Shown here: in pieces, positions 34,451 to 43,375 of the stretch
How the letters are laid out: the number at the start of each line of letters is the position of its first letter
Position numbering within the stretch: position 1 is the stretch's first letter
NCBI GenBank assembly: GCA_934098485.1
Contig: CAKOOH010000001.1
Location: 124,001-188,000, forward strand
Direction: 5' to 3'
DNA length: 64,000 bases
Origin: an uncultured Bacilli bacterium
GTDB taxonomy: Bacteria; Bacillota_I; Bacilli_A; RF39; UBA660
Position numbers and translations under genes: made by a program
Notes under the pieces: model-generated
Told to the model about the DNA's origin: nothing
Database searches by the model: none
Seen by the model: the letters and a program-made list of their open reading frames with translations, nothing else

Positions 34451-35024
34451 TTATATATCCCTTCACATCATTTATAAATCCTACTTTTACATTTTTATCA
34501 CTACAATATACTTTGTCATTTTTTATAATGAATTCTATTTCTAAAATGTGATTAAGATTGGTTCCTAACATTTTAAAATATGCTTCTTTCAAAGTATATA
34601 TTTTAAAAATTCTTTCTTCTATGTTTTCGTCTGATGACAATATATATTTTTTTTCTTTTGAAGTGGCAAACAGATTAATAACTTTTAAAGATGTTTTTCG
34701 CACTTTTTCAATATCAATGCCAATTTCTTTATTTGAAATTGTGGTAATAACGTAATCGAAAGAGTGACTAATATTAAAAAATAATTCGCTGTTTTTTAAA
34801 TAAGGCTTTCCATATTTATTATTAAAATACTTTATGTTTTGGTAGGATATATTTTGGGAAGCTAACAAATTATTAAGAAGTATTTCGGCTACTAATGTTC
34901 TAGTTTTAGTTTCATAATTTTTGTATTTATCTATTTGCATTCTTTTTTGTTTAGGAATTCTTAAATAAAAATCATTTAAGTCTTCTTTATTAAATTCTTT
35001 TATATTTTTAACAATGTATTTCAA
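34428..35024 (-). CDS. Sfp-type 4'-phosphopantetheinyl transferase
   Basis: The 198-residue enzyme transfers phosphopantetheine from CoA to a carrier-protein serine. Motifs are NNKYGKPYL, FFNISHSFDYV, IGIDIEKVRKTS (Mg-binding Asp-x-Glu) and FKIYTLKEAYFKM. The start is TTG 35024, five to six bases after TAGGTG; a GTG at 35033 lies in that site. It is divergent from vanW-dltA-dltC, so the DltC-like carrier at 37429 is the obvious target. Bacilli usually modify DltC with AcpS or Sfp encoded elsewhere, so this linkage is informative. Confidence 0.9.
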   Translation of the reverse strand: MKYIVKNIKEFNKEDLNDFYLRIPKQKRMQIDKYKNYETKTRTLVAEILLNNLLASQNISYQNIKYFNNKYGKPYLKNSELFFNISHSFDYVITTISNKEIGIDIEKVRKTSLKVINLFATSKEKKYILSSDENIEERIFKIYTLKEAYFKMLGTNLNHILEIEFIIKNDKVYCSDKNVKVGFINDVKGYIIAYCEKK

Positions 35025-35196
35025 ATTATACACCTACCATTATAATTATATCTAAATTTATTGATTGTTACAATTTATTATAAGTAAAAGTCCAAAGACT
35101 TTGATAATTAAAACTAAAATTATGTTTTTTGGTTATTGTTATGTTATAATATTTTTGAGGATGTAACATCTTTAGAAATGTGAGTAGTGAAGTATT

Positions 35197-36069
35197 ATGG
35201 GAAGAAAACTTTTTTGTGATATAAGTCCAACAACGTATAAAATTTCAGTAAAAAAAGAAATTTTAGTAAGGCATATTAAGGATGTAATTAGTAAAGAAAA
35301 GATTGCTAAAACTCATTCTGATAAAGAATTACCTAATATCGTAAAAAGTCATAGTTCAATTTTAATTAGGAAATTAGCCGGAGTAGATTTAAAATTACAG
35401 GAAAATAAAGTTACAAATATAATGCTTGCTTGTAATAAAATAAATGGGATAATTATACATCCGGGAGAGACTTTTTCTTATTGGAGCACAGTTGGCCCTG
35501 CTAAAAAGGAATATGGTTATAAAAAAGGTTTAGTAATTGGTAGGAATGGTATGACTTCTGGATATGGTGGTGGATTATGTCAAATGGCTAATATGATACA
35601 CTGGTTAGTTTTAAATAGTCCATTAGAAGTTACAGAATTGCATCATCATTCAGATGCACTATTTCCAGATGAAAGAAGAAGAGTTCCTTTTGGAACAGGA
35701 ACTTCAGTTTGCTATAATAATCTTGATTATAGATTTAAAAATAATACTGATCAAGATGTTCAAATTCTTGTATGGTGTGAAAATGGGGAATTGTGTGGAG
35801 AATTAAGAAGTGAAAGAGAATTTCCGTGTCGTTATAAATTGATAGAAGAGAACCATCACTTTAAAAAAGAAGGCGATGAATATTATAGAATATCACAAGT
35901 TTATAGAATTGTAATTGATAGACTTACAAATGAAGAATTATATAAAGAATTGATACTTGATAATCATTCTGCTGTGATGTATGATTATTCATTAATTCCA
36001 AAGGATCAAATAAGAGATGATAATGATGATAAACAAGATAAAAAAAGTAGTAAAATTAAATCAAAATAA
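35197..36069 (+). CDS. VanW family protein
   Basis: The 290-residue protein has the VanW core: IIHPGETFSYWSTVGP, GYGGGLCQMANMIHWL and HHHSDALFPDERRRVPFGTG. It has no signal peptide or membrane helix, and a charged tail (DDNDDKQDKKSSK). The family occurs in some vancomycin clusters and widely in Firmicutes without van genes; its activity is not established. ATG 35197 has only a weak ribosome site. A TATAAT at 35145-35150 may be its -10. The 3' end overlaps the DltA-like gene by about 44 bases. Confidence 0.88.
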   Translation: MGRKLFCDISPTTYKISVKKEILVRHIKDVISKEKIAKTHSDKELPNIVKSHSSILIRKLAGVDLKLQENKVTNIMLACNKINGIIIHPGETFSYWSTVGPAKKEYGYKKGLVIGRNGMTSGYGGGLCQMANMIHWLVLNSPLEVTELHHHSDALFPDERRRVPFGTGTSVCYNNLDYRFKNNTDQDVQILVWCENGELCGELRSEREFPCRYKLIEENHHFKKEGDEYYRISQVYRIVIDRLTNEELYKELILDNHSAVMYDYSLIPKDQIRDDNDDKQDKKSSKIKSK

Positions 36070-37432
36070 AATTGCCTATAAGGTTAATGATGAGTGTTTA
36101 ACTTATGAAGAGTTGTGGAGTTGTGCATGTAAGTATGCACAACTTTTAAAAAAACAAGGTACTTCTCCAGTAATTATTTATGGTCATAAAAATCCTAGTG
36201 TGATTGTTTCAATACTAGCTTGTATTATTGCAAATAGAACTTATGTGCCGGTAGGTCCTTGCACACCTTTATTTAGAGTTCAGCAAATAATAGATATAAC
36301 ACACTCTACATTAGTTTTAAGTGATAATAAAATTTTGCTTGAAAAAGCAGACTGTTTAAGTTTAAAAGAATTGGAGCAGTTTAATAATTTTAATATTAAA
36401 GAAAATCATAATGATATTGTGTATATAATATTTACATCAGGAACTACAGGAATTCCAAAAGGCGTTCCTATTTCTAAAAAGAATTTAAATAATTTTATTG
36501 AATGGCTATCTTCACTTAAACCACTTTGTGATTATAAGGATATAAATGTGTTAAATATGGCAAGTTTTAGTTTTGATTTAAGTGTTGCTGATTTGTATTA
36601 TTCACTATGTAATGGGCACACACTAATTGCATATGATGGCGATATTCAAAATGATTATGAAGAATTATTTAATATAATTAAGGATGTGGATGTTGCAGTA
36701 ATGACACCAACATTTATGAAGTTGTGTTTGTTAAATGAAGAATTTAATTTTCAAAAGTATCCAAAATTTAAATGCGTTTATTTTTGTGGCGAACAATTAG
36801 AAGTTAAAACAGTAAAGAAATTATATACAGCGTTTCCGGATTTAAAAATCATTAATGCTTATGGTCCTACCGAGGCAACGTCTGCTGTTAGTGCAATTTT
36901 AATTACAAAAGAAATGCTTGATAACTCAAGTTTACTTCCAGTTGGAGATATGAAGACATGCGCGACAGATATTGAAATAATAAATGATGAAATAATTTTA
37001 AAGGGCGACAGTGTTTTTAGTGGATATTTAAATAATTTTACTGGGGGATATTATAAAGAAAATAATGTTAATTGTTATAAAACGGGAGATATCGGATTTA
37101 TTTTGAACGACAAATTATATTGTAAAGGCAGAAAAGATAATCAGATTAAATTTAAGGGATATCGTATTGAATTAAATGATATTGAATATAATATTAATTT
37201 AATTAATGGTGTTAAGGAATGCGCTGTAGTGGCAAAGTATAATGAAAATTCAGTTGTTAAAACGATTAAAGCATTTGTAGTAAAAGAAAATGATATTGAT
37301 GTTAATTACATAAAATCCGAATTAGAAAAGTATATACCTATATATATGATACCAAAAACAATTAAGATAATTGATAAACTACCAATGAATCAGAATGGTA
37401 AGATAGATAGAAAGGCATTAAGCGATTTATGA
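36026..37432 (+). CDS. dltA: DltA-like D-alanine--carrier protein ligase
   Basis: The ~468-residue adenylation enzyme has all core motifs: IFTSGTTGIPKGVPISKKNL (A3), INAYGPTEATSAV (A5), YKTGDIG (A7), GRKDNQIKFKGYRIEL (A8) and NQNGKIDRKAL (A10). It resembles DltA more than other A domains, as in ASFSFDLSVADLYYSLCNGH and CVYFCGEQL. It should activate D-Ala and load it on the next gene's product. Of three nearby ATGs (36017, 36023, 36026), the last two are best spaced from AAGAG. DltB and DltD are absent from the window. Confidence 0.85.
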   Translation: MINKIKKVVKLNQNKIAYKVNDECLTYEELWSCACKYAQLLKKQGTSPVIIYGHKNPSVIVSILACIIANRTYVPVGPCTPLFRVQQIIDITHSTLVLSDNKILLEKADCLSLKELEQFNNFNIKENHNDIVYIIFTSGTTGIPKGVPISKKNLNNFIEWLSSLKPLCDYKDINVLNMASFSFDLSVADLYYSLCNGHTLIAYDGDIQNDYEELFNIIKDVDVAVMTPTFMKLCLLNEEFNFQKYPKFKCVYFCGEQLEVKTVKKLYTAFPDLKIINAYGPTEATSAVSAILITKEMLDNSSLLPVGDMKTCATDIEIINDEIILKGDSVFSGYLNNFTGGYYKENNVNCYKTGDIGFILNDKLYCKGRKDNQIKFKGYRIELNDIEYNINLINGVKECAVVAKYNENSVVKTIKAFVVKENDIDVNYIKSELEKYIPIYMIPKTIKIIDKLPMNQNGKIDRKALSDL

Positions 37433-37668
37433 TTGATAAGATAAATATACCGAAATTATTATATGAAATTTGCGAAGACGAAGCCGTTTTTGAAAAAGAT
37501 ATTGATTTAATTGAAAGTGGATTATTAGATTCTTTTGCGTTTATTGAACTGTTTTCAAGGCTAGAAGACTATGGAATTGTTATTCAGCCGACAAGAATTG
37601 ATAGGTCTCAATTAAGAACTGTTGAAGGAATAGAAAAGTTAGTAAAAGATTATTTAAATAAAAAATAG
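37429..37668 (+). CDS. dltC: DltC-like carrier protein
   Basis: The 79-residue acyl-carrier-like protein has the phosphopantetheine site in ESGLLDSFAFIELFSRLED and a DltC-like second half (IVIQPTRIDRSQLRTVEGIE). It would carry D-alanyl groups from DltA. ATG 37429 overlaps the dltA stop (ATGA). No dltB (MBOAT) or dltD follows; the next gene is on the other strand. Confidence 0.88.
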   Translation: MIDKINIPKLLYEICEDEAVFEKDIDLIESGLLDSFAFIELFSRLEDYGIVIQPTRIDRSQLRTVEGIEKLVKDYLNKK

Positions 37669-37715
37669 GGGCTATTGTTTTGCAGTTAATATCGGAAATT
37701 TGTATAAGGATATAT

Positions 37716-38459
37716 TTAATAAGATTTAGATATATCTTTTTCTTTTAGCGAAAATGTTTTATGAATAGAGGATAGTTTTTTTATTTTTTGATATGCTAAT
37801 AAGTATATAACTATAATATATATTATGAAAATTGAATACATTATAAAGTTCTTTTTTACTAAAAATAAATTATAAACTAGGTGAAGATATGTGGGAATAA
37901 TAAAACTTAAAAGTTTGTATTTTTTTGATTGTTTAAGTTTACTACTTAATGCTGCGTTTTTAGAAATACCTAAATAATATCCCATAAATATGCCAAATAC
38001 TGCATGGCTAGGAACTGATATTAACCCTCTCATGATAATTGGAATAATTCCATATGTACTAAAAGTAAAGCCGTAAATAATATTTTCTAGTGTAGCAAAA
38101 CCCATAGCAACAAAAGTACAGTAAACTATTGGATCATATAAGTGATTAAAATTCTTGTTATTCCATATCGTATAGCTGATTATCCATTTAGATCCTTCTT
38201 CTATTACTACAATTGAAAATAAAACTTTAAATATAATTTGAAAAATATTCATGTCCGTATAAGCAAAGTTTAGGAAATAAATATATTGTTTAGATAAAAT
38301 AGATAAAAAAATGGAAATTGTGCATGCTATTATACCACCAAGAAATAATAGAATTAGTAAATAAATAGGTTCTTTTTCAACTTTGTCTTTAATGTATATA
38401 TACCATAAAAGTAATAAACTAGGAATTATACATAATGAAATTATAACAGCATTATCCAT
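37716..38459 (-). CDS. PrsW family intramembrane protease
   Basis: The 247-residue membrane protein has about seven helices. It has the PrsW/CAAX-like metal or glutamic motifs: VVIEEGSKWIISY (EExxK), GFATLENIIYGF (FxxxE), PSHAVFGIFMGYYLG and YLHLVYNLFL. PrsW cleaves membrane anti-sigma factors in Bacillus; a sigma factor gene lies at 12.9 kb, but no anti-sigma gene was recognised. ATG 38459 follows AGGTGATTTAA on the minus strand. It stands alone, convergent with the dltAC operon. Confidence 0.9.
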   Translation of the reverse strand: MDNAVIISLCIIPSLLLLWYIYIKDKVEKEPIYLLILLFLGGIIACTISIFLSILSKQYIYFLNFAYTDMNIFQIIFKVLFSIVVIEEGSKWIISYTIWNNKNFNHLYDPIVYCTFVAMGFATLENIIYGFTFSTYGIIPIIMRGLISVPSHAVFGIFMGYYLGISKNAALSSKLKQSKKYKLLSFIIPTYLHLVYNLFLVKKNFIMYSIFIIYIIVIYLLAYQKIKKLSSIHKTFSLKEKDISKSY

Positions 38460-38727
38460 AGTTAAATCACCTACTTTAATATATTTATTATAACACGTAT
38501 GATGTTGAACATATAGATATCAAGCATAAAAATTTGATTTCTTTATGTTTTAATGTGTTTTTTCAGAGATTATAAAATAAAACAATTTTCTAAACATAAT
38601 TTAAGTTTTGTTATTGCTCAAGAAAAAAGGTTATTGCTTTTGCATTTTATAATTTGGTAATGATATAATATATTTAACAAATTATAAGGATAATGAATGA
38701 AAAAATTTGCGAAGGAAGGATTATGAT

Positions 38728-39339
38728 ATGGAATATTTAGATATTTATGATGAAAGTGGAAATTTTTTAGGTAAAGAAGAGAGAAATGTCGTACATGAAA
38801 AGGGGTTATGGCATAAAACTGTTCATTGCTGGCTTTATACTAGTGATGGTTATGTTTTTTTTCAAAGACGCACGGATACTCACACATTATATACGACTGC
38901 TTCTGGGCATTTAAAGGCTGGTGAAACTATTAGTGAAGGCTTTCACCGAGAAATAAAAGAAGAAATTGGTTGTTCTATTGATGCATCGGATGCTAAATTT
39001 ATTAAGATGGAACCATTTAAAATGGATAAAATCAAAAATGGCAAACCTTTTATTGATAGGGCTTTTGCAAATGTTTATATGGATTTATATGATGGTGATT
39101 TTAAAGATTTTGATTTTGATGAAAAGGAAGTTTTAGAACTTGTTTTAGTTCCGTTAAAAGAAACCTTAACAATGTTTAAGAAAAATGAGGGCTCAGTATT
39201 AGGCAAAATAGTGACTTCAGATTATAAAGTTATAGATAGAGAAATATTCTTGAATGAGTTTTTAGTTAATGAGGGCGAAACTTATTATGGTAAGTATGGT
39301 TATGTTTTAGAGGCTATAATAAAGAATTTGCATTTATAA
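38728..39339 (+). CDS. NUDIX hydrolase, IPP-isomerase-like subgroup
   Basis: The 203-residue protein has a perfect Nudix box, GHLKAGETISEGFHREIKEE(IG), at residues ~65-87. Its start (YLDIYDESGNFLGKEERNVV, then GLWHKTVHCWLY) is typical of the isopentenyl-diphosphate-isomerase-like NUDIX group that includes YfcD. It probably hydrolyses a nucleoside diphosphate derivative; true isomerase activity is unlikely without the full Idi site. ATG 38728 follows GAAGGAAGGA. It is monocistronic. The 268-base gap upstream contains only A/T-rich sequence and a possible promoter near 38655-38680. Confidence 0.9.
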   Translation: MEYLDIYDESGNFLGKEERNVVHEKGLWHKTVHCWLYTSDGYVFFQRRTDTHTLYTTASGHLKAGETISEGFHREIKEEIGCSIDASDAKFIKMEPFKMDKIKNGKPFIDRAFANVYMDLYDGDFKDFDFDEKEVLELVLVPLKETLTMFKKNEGSVLGKIVTSDYKVIDREIFLNEFLVNEGETYYGKYGYVLEAIIKNLHL

Positions 39340-39477
39340 AGTAATGTATTATTAAAAGCTTATTTTGAATTTAGTATTAAATATAAAATAAATTACTATA
39401 TTCATTTTTATAATTTATATGTTATGAATTTATTGATATGAATTATAATTTTGTTAGGCATATAGGATTGAGTTAAG

Positions 39478-39500
39478 GCAGAAAATAAATTCTGCTTTTT
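39478..39500 (+). terminator. NUDIX gene terminator in a ~300-base gap
   Basis: GCAGAA (39478-39483) and TTCTGC (39490-39495) form a perfect stem followed by five T. Apart from this the gap 39340-39641 is A/T-rich and shows no other element. Confidence 0.75.
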
Positions 39501-39641
39501 CTAATTCGGATTTATACCTTGTTTTGTGTCATAATAAAAAGTCAATAGATTATATGTAATTTAAAGATAATTACAGTTTAATGTTTTTTTTTTGAAATGA
39601 ACAATGTTTTAATTTTTACATATTATATTTTAGGTGATAGT

Positions 39642-40850
39642 ATGGCTTTAAAAGGTGTTGTTCTTGATAGTGGACATGGAGGCAGCGATGTTGGTGCTTC
39701 TGGTAATGGAATTATCGAAAAAGATTTAACTTTAAAAATTAGTAAATATATGTATGATAGACTTAAAGCGCTAGGAATACCAGTTAAAATGACTAGAGAT
39801 AGTGATATTACGTTAGATCCAAAAGATCGCGTACGTGTAGTACAAGATCAGTTTGGAAATGGAAGTGATGTGGTTGTAGTTAGCAATCACATAAATGCGG
39901 GAGGTGCCGAAGGTGCGGAAGTAATTTATGCACTTAGAAATAATAGCCGATTGGCTTCTAAAATACTAGATGAGTTAGAAAAATCTGGACAGGTTGTAAG
40001 AAAGTATTATCAAAGAAGGTTACCTTCTGACACTTCAAAGGATTATTATTATATTATCCGTGATACTCCTAATAATCAAACCGTTATTGTAGAATATGGA
40101 TTTTTAGATAATACGACGGATGCTCAAAAACTAAAAAATAATTATGAAAAGTATGCGGAAGCAGTAGTAAAAGCAATTGCTGAGTATGGTGGATATAAGT
40201 ATACGCCAGTTGCTGGAAGTGATTATTATGTTGTAAAAAAGGGTGATAGTTTGTGGAGTATTGCTAGAACTTATGGACTTACTGTGGAAAAGTTAAAGAG
40301 TTTAAATAATCTATCTAGTAATACTTTAAATATTGGTGATGTACTTTTGATAAAATCAGATTCTACAAATTCTAATGATGAAGTTGACGGATATGAATAT
40401 TATACAGTTGTAAAGGGAGATTCACTTTATAGCATTGCTAGAAAATATAATTTGACTGTTGATGAGTTAAAGAGTATGAATAATTTAAGTTCTAATACGT
40501 TGTCAATTGGGCAAAAATTAATTATAGGTAAAACTACTTATTCAAATGTATATACAGTAAAAAAGGGTGATACTTTGTATTCAATTGCTAGGAATTATAA
40601 CACAACTGTAGATGAAATAAAAAAGGCTAATAATTTAAGCTCTAATTCTTTAAGTATTGGGCAAGAGTTAGTTATTCCTACTAAAAGTGAAAATCAAACG
40701 GTAAGCACGCAAACTTATACGGTAAAAAAAGGTGATACTTTATATAATATTGCTAAGAATTTTAATACGACAGTAACCGATATTAAAAAATTAAATAATT
40801 TAAATTCTAACATTTTGTCAGTTGGTCAGAAATTGATTATACCGAGCTAA
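39642..40850 (+). CDS. N-acetylmuramoyl-L-alanine amidase with four LysM domains, no signal peptide
   Basis: The 402-residue protein opens MALKGVVLDSGHGGSDVGAS: the amidase_3 fold starts at once, with no secretion signal. Zinc and catalytic residues appear in DSGHGG, IIEKDLTL, VSNHINAGGAEG and VEYGFLDNTTDA. Four LysM repeats follow (~190-402), each with KKGD[S/T]L..IA and a final IG..L.I, joined by short Ser/Thr linkers. It cuts MurNAc-L-Ala bonds. ATG 39642 follows TAGGTGATAGT; the upstream frame (to 39597) is hydrophobic but lies before that ribosome site and lacks a basic start. Spore-lytic CwlC is also leaderless. Confidence 0.9.
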   Translation: MALKGVVLDSGHGGSDVGASGNGIIEKDLTLKISKYMYDRLKALGIPVKMTRDSDITLDPKDRVRVVQDQFGNGSDVVVVSNHINAGGAEGAEVIYALRNNSRLASKILDELEKSGQVVRKYYQRRLPSDTSKDYYYIIRDTPNNQTVIVEYGFLDNTTDAQKLKNNYEKYAEAVVKAIAEYGGYKYTPVAGSDYYVVKKGDSLWSIARTYGLTVEKLKSLNNLSSNTLNIGDVLLIKSDSTNSNDEVDGYEYYTVVKGDSLYSIARKYNLTVDELKSMNNLSSNTLSIGQKLIIGKTTYSNVYTVKKGDTLYSIARNYNTTVDEIKKANNLSSNSLSIGQELVIPTKSENQTVSTQTYTVKKGDTLYNIAKNFNTTVTDIKKLNNLNSNILSVGQKLIIPS

Positions 40851-40922
40851 TATTTAAATCATAATTCTTTAATAACTTAAAACTTTGTGCTATTATATTA
40901 GGAGAAAGGATGATAGTTATTT

Positions 40923-41327
40923 ATGGATATGTATGATGTTGATTATTATGTAAATACTGCTTCTAATAAAATTTCTTTTACGTTAGTATGGTCTATAATT
41001 AGTGTGGTTGTTGCTATAGTTGGTGGTATTGCATTATACTATACGGTATTTAGTAAAAAGAATAAGGATAAGTATAAAGGATTTATGAAAGGATTATATG
41101 ATTTTGTTAATTTCAAATTTTTTATAATTGATGATTTATTTAGAATCCTTTATTTAATTAGTGCAATTATGATAACATTATTTTCATTTACTTATCTTGG
41201 ATCATGGAAATTTGTAACGACATTAATATTAGGAAATTTAGGTCTTAGAATTGTATATGAGTTAATGCTATTATTTAATGAATTATGTATTAATGTTAGA
41301 GAAATTAATAAGAAAATAAAAAAATGA
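40923..41327 (+). CDS. Small membrane protein of unknown function
   Basis: The 134-residue protein has three hydrophobic segments (SIISVVVAIVGGIALYYTVF, RILYLISAIMITLFSFTYLG, FVTTLILGNLGLRIVYELML) and a basic tail (EINKKIKK). No family was recognised. ATG 40923 follows GAAAGGATGA at some distance. It shares a bidirectional terminator with the LCP gene. Confidence 0.6.
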   Translation: MDMYDVDYYVNTASNKISFTLVWSIISVVVAIVGGIALYYTVFSKKNKDKYKGFMKGLYDFVNFKFFIIDDLFRILYLISAIMITLFSFTYLGSWKFVTTLILGNLGLRIVYELMLLFNELCINVREINKKIKK

Positions 41328-41353
41328 ATTACATTATTTGTAGTTCATTTTTT
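41319..41353. terminator. Bidirectional terminator
   Basis: AAAAAATGAATTACA (41319-41333) pairs with TGTAGTTCATTTTTT (41339-41353) over a five-base loop, one G-U pair. It separates convergent genes. Confidence 0.88.
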
Positions 41354-43292
41354 AATCGTCTTCTCTAGGACCAATTAAATTTTCAATTGGTTCATCAATA
41401 AGTTCTTCTTCGGTAGGTACTTTACTTTCGTTAGGTTTTGGATCAACTATATTTTTACAAACGGTTACATTTAAAGTGGTTATATTAGTTGTAATTGTTC
41501 CTGCATGAACGCTTTGTTCTAGGATACTATCATTAATGCAACTATTACTTTCATTATAACTTTTTGTTAGTGTAATACTTCTTGTTTTTATCCAATCTTC
41601 AACATAAGATATATTCGTACCTACAAAATTAGGTAGACCTTCATTTTTACGGACGCTCGAATATTTTTTGCCGATTACAGGTATTTCATATGGTTTATTA
41701 ATGGAGAAAGTGAATTCTTTAATCATTTGAGGTTTTTGAATTTCTAAGTTTTCTTTCATAGCAGTTACAATTTCATTTAAACTTTCTTCATAATATTGAT
41801 ATGTATAAGCATTATATCCGTTTAAATAATAAGTTGCGTCATATCCAGTTAAATAAGTTTTTTGAATATTTATAAATTTATTATCTGAGAAATTACTATT
41901 TAGTAAAATATTTTTTCCGACATTATAGAAATTTAAAATTTCTTTATTTGACATATTAGTATCAATATTATTAGATACAGCATTTAATACTTTATAAAAG
42001 GTATTAATGTTTCTTATGGTTTTGGCTTTATTTGCAATAGCGGTTACAACAGCTTGTTGATGCTCGATTCTTTTGAAATCACTTAAAGCCCATTGGTGAC
42101 GATTTCTTGAATAGGCAAGGGCTTGTTCACCATTTAAGGTAACATTTTTGCCTGGTGTAATATAAACTATGTTATCGCCAAATTCACGATTAGAATTTTG
42201 CTCACAAACAAGTCCTTTACAGTCAACACTTAGATTCTTTTTAAAGTCTGGTTCATCTATATCTAAAGTTATACCATCTAATGCTTCAACTAATGCAACT
42301 ACACCTTTAAAGTTAATCTTTACAAAATAATCAATATTAATGCTTGTCAAATTTTGTATAGTATCAATCATACATTTAGTTCCATAACCGGCGGCTGAAT
42401 TTATTTTAAAACTTTTGTTATTATTACATGCTATTGGGACATAAGTATCTCTTGGAATGCTAAAGACAGTGGCATTTAAAGTTTTAGGATTAAAAGTTAT
42501 TAACATTATAGAGTCACCATTAAAAGCAGCGTTGTTACTTAAGCCGTCATACTCAGAGTCTACACCTAATAATAATACTGTAAATGGTTCAGTTACGCTT
42601 TTACCAGTGGAAATTACTGTATCTTGGTTATCCAACTTTTTACTATAACTATCAATTACCTTTGTTTCTGCTTCAATATTTTCAAATTTTTCAATATTGC
42701 GATATTTTAGAACGTAGTTTGATGTTATAAAAGCACCCTCTATTTCACCATCATATAAGGCTTTTAATAATAATTCATTGTTTTCATAATTAGTTATTTT
42801 GTATTTTTTATTGTTACTTGCAATATATTCTTGAGGTAATATGTACCCTTCAACATCTTCTTCATTTTTTAATATACCTACTGTTTTTATATCTATATCC
42901 TTATTTAACGTAATTAAATCAGTTGTATAAATTATTTTATCTTTGCTTAAATCATCAACAATATTATAGGTTTTATCTATGTAATAAGATATTAATAAGT
43001 TAATAGCAGCAAAAATAAAGGTTACAATGCAAATTACAATGGCTTTAACATTCTTTTTAGATATTAATAAGACCAGAGACAGTATTAAAAAAATGACAAA
43101 ATAGATTATTAAAGTAATGATAACAAATACTCTAAGTAAGGTTTCAATACCAGTTAATAATAAAATATTATATATTAATAAACTTAAACTTGCTAAGTAT
43201 ATAATAGTTGTAATTATAAAAATTAGTTTATAACCCAATTTTACTTTCTTGAGTTTTTTAAATAGGTTGGAAAATTTTCTTTTTTTATTCAT
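41352..43292 (-). CDS. LytR-CpsA-Psr (LCP) protein with a C-terminal PASTA-like domain
   Basis: The 646-residue protein has three N-terminal membrane helices (~20-110) and an extracellular spacer. The LCP domain (~240-480) has LLLGVDSEYDG, GDSIMLITFNP, FSIPRDTYVPI and YSRNRHQWALSDFKRIEHQQ, including the Arg/Asp residues that bind the lipid pyrophosphate. Residues ~570-625 look like one PASTA module (LPNFVGTNISYVEDWI ... GTITTNITTLNVTVC). LCP enzymes attach teichoic acids or polysaccharides to peptidoglycan. ATG 43292 follows AGGGTG; GTG 43301 is in that site. It lies 83 bases downstream of the YfhO-LtaS fusion on the same strand. Confidence 0.9.
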   Translation of the reverse strand: MNKKRKFSNLFKKLKKVKLGYKLIFIITTIIYLASLSLLIYNILLLTGIETLLRVFVIITLIIYFVIFLILSLVLLISKKNVKAIVICIVTFIFAAINLLISYYIDKTYNIVDDLSKDKIIYTTDLITLNKDIDIKTVGILKNEEDVEGYILPQEYIASNNKKYKITNYENNELLLKALYDGEIEGAFITSNYVLKYRNIEKFENIEAETKVIDSYSKKLDNQDTVISTGKSVTEPFTVLLLGVDSEYDGLSNNAAFNGDSIMLITFNPKTLNATVFSIPRDTYVPIACNNNKSFKINSAAGYGTKCMIDTIQNLTSINIDYFVKINFKGVVALVEALDGITLDIDEPDFKKNLSVDCKGLVCEQNSNREFGDNIVYITPGKNVTLNGEQALAYSRNRHQWALSDFKRIEHQQAVVTAIANKAKTIRNINTFYKVLNAVSNNIDTNMSNKEILNFYNVGKNILLNSNFSDNKFINIQKTYLTGYDATYYLNGYNAYTYQYYEESLNEIVTAMKENLEIQKPQMIKEFTFSINKPYEIPVIGKKYSSVRKNEGLPNFVGTNISYVEDWIKTRSITLTKSYNESNSCINDSILEQSVHAGTITTNITTLNVTVCKNIVDPKPNESKVPTEEELIDEPIENLIGPREDD

Positions 43293-43341
43293 GCTAAGCA
43301 CCCTATTATTGATTATACACTATAATTGATATTTTATAAAT

Positions 43342-43375
43342 AAAAAATTAAAAGATGCACTTATGAAAGCACATC
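43342..43375 (-). terminator. Possible terminator after the fusion gene (minus strand)
   Basis: On the minus strand GATGTGCTT (43375-43367) pairs with AAGTGCATC (43362-43354) using two G-U pairs, followed by a T-rich stretch. It may attenuate, rather than end, transcription into the LCP gene. Confidence 0.5.
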
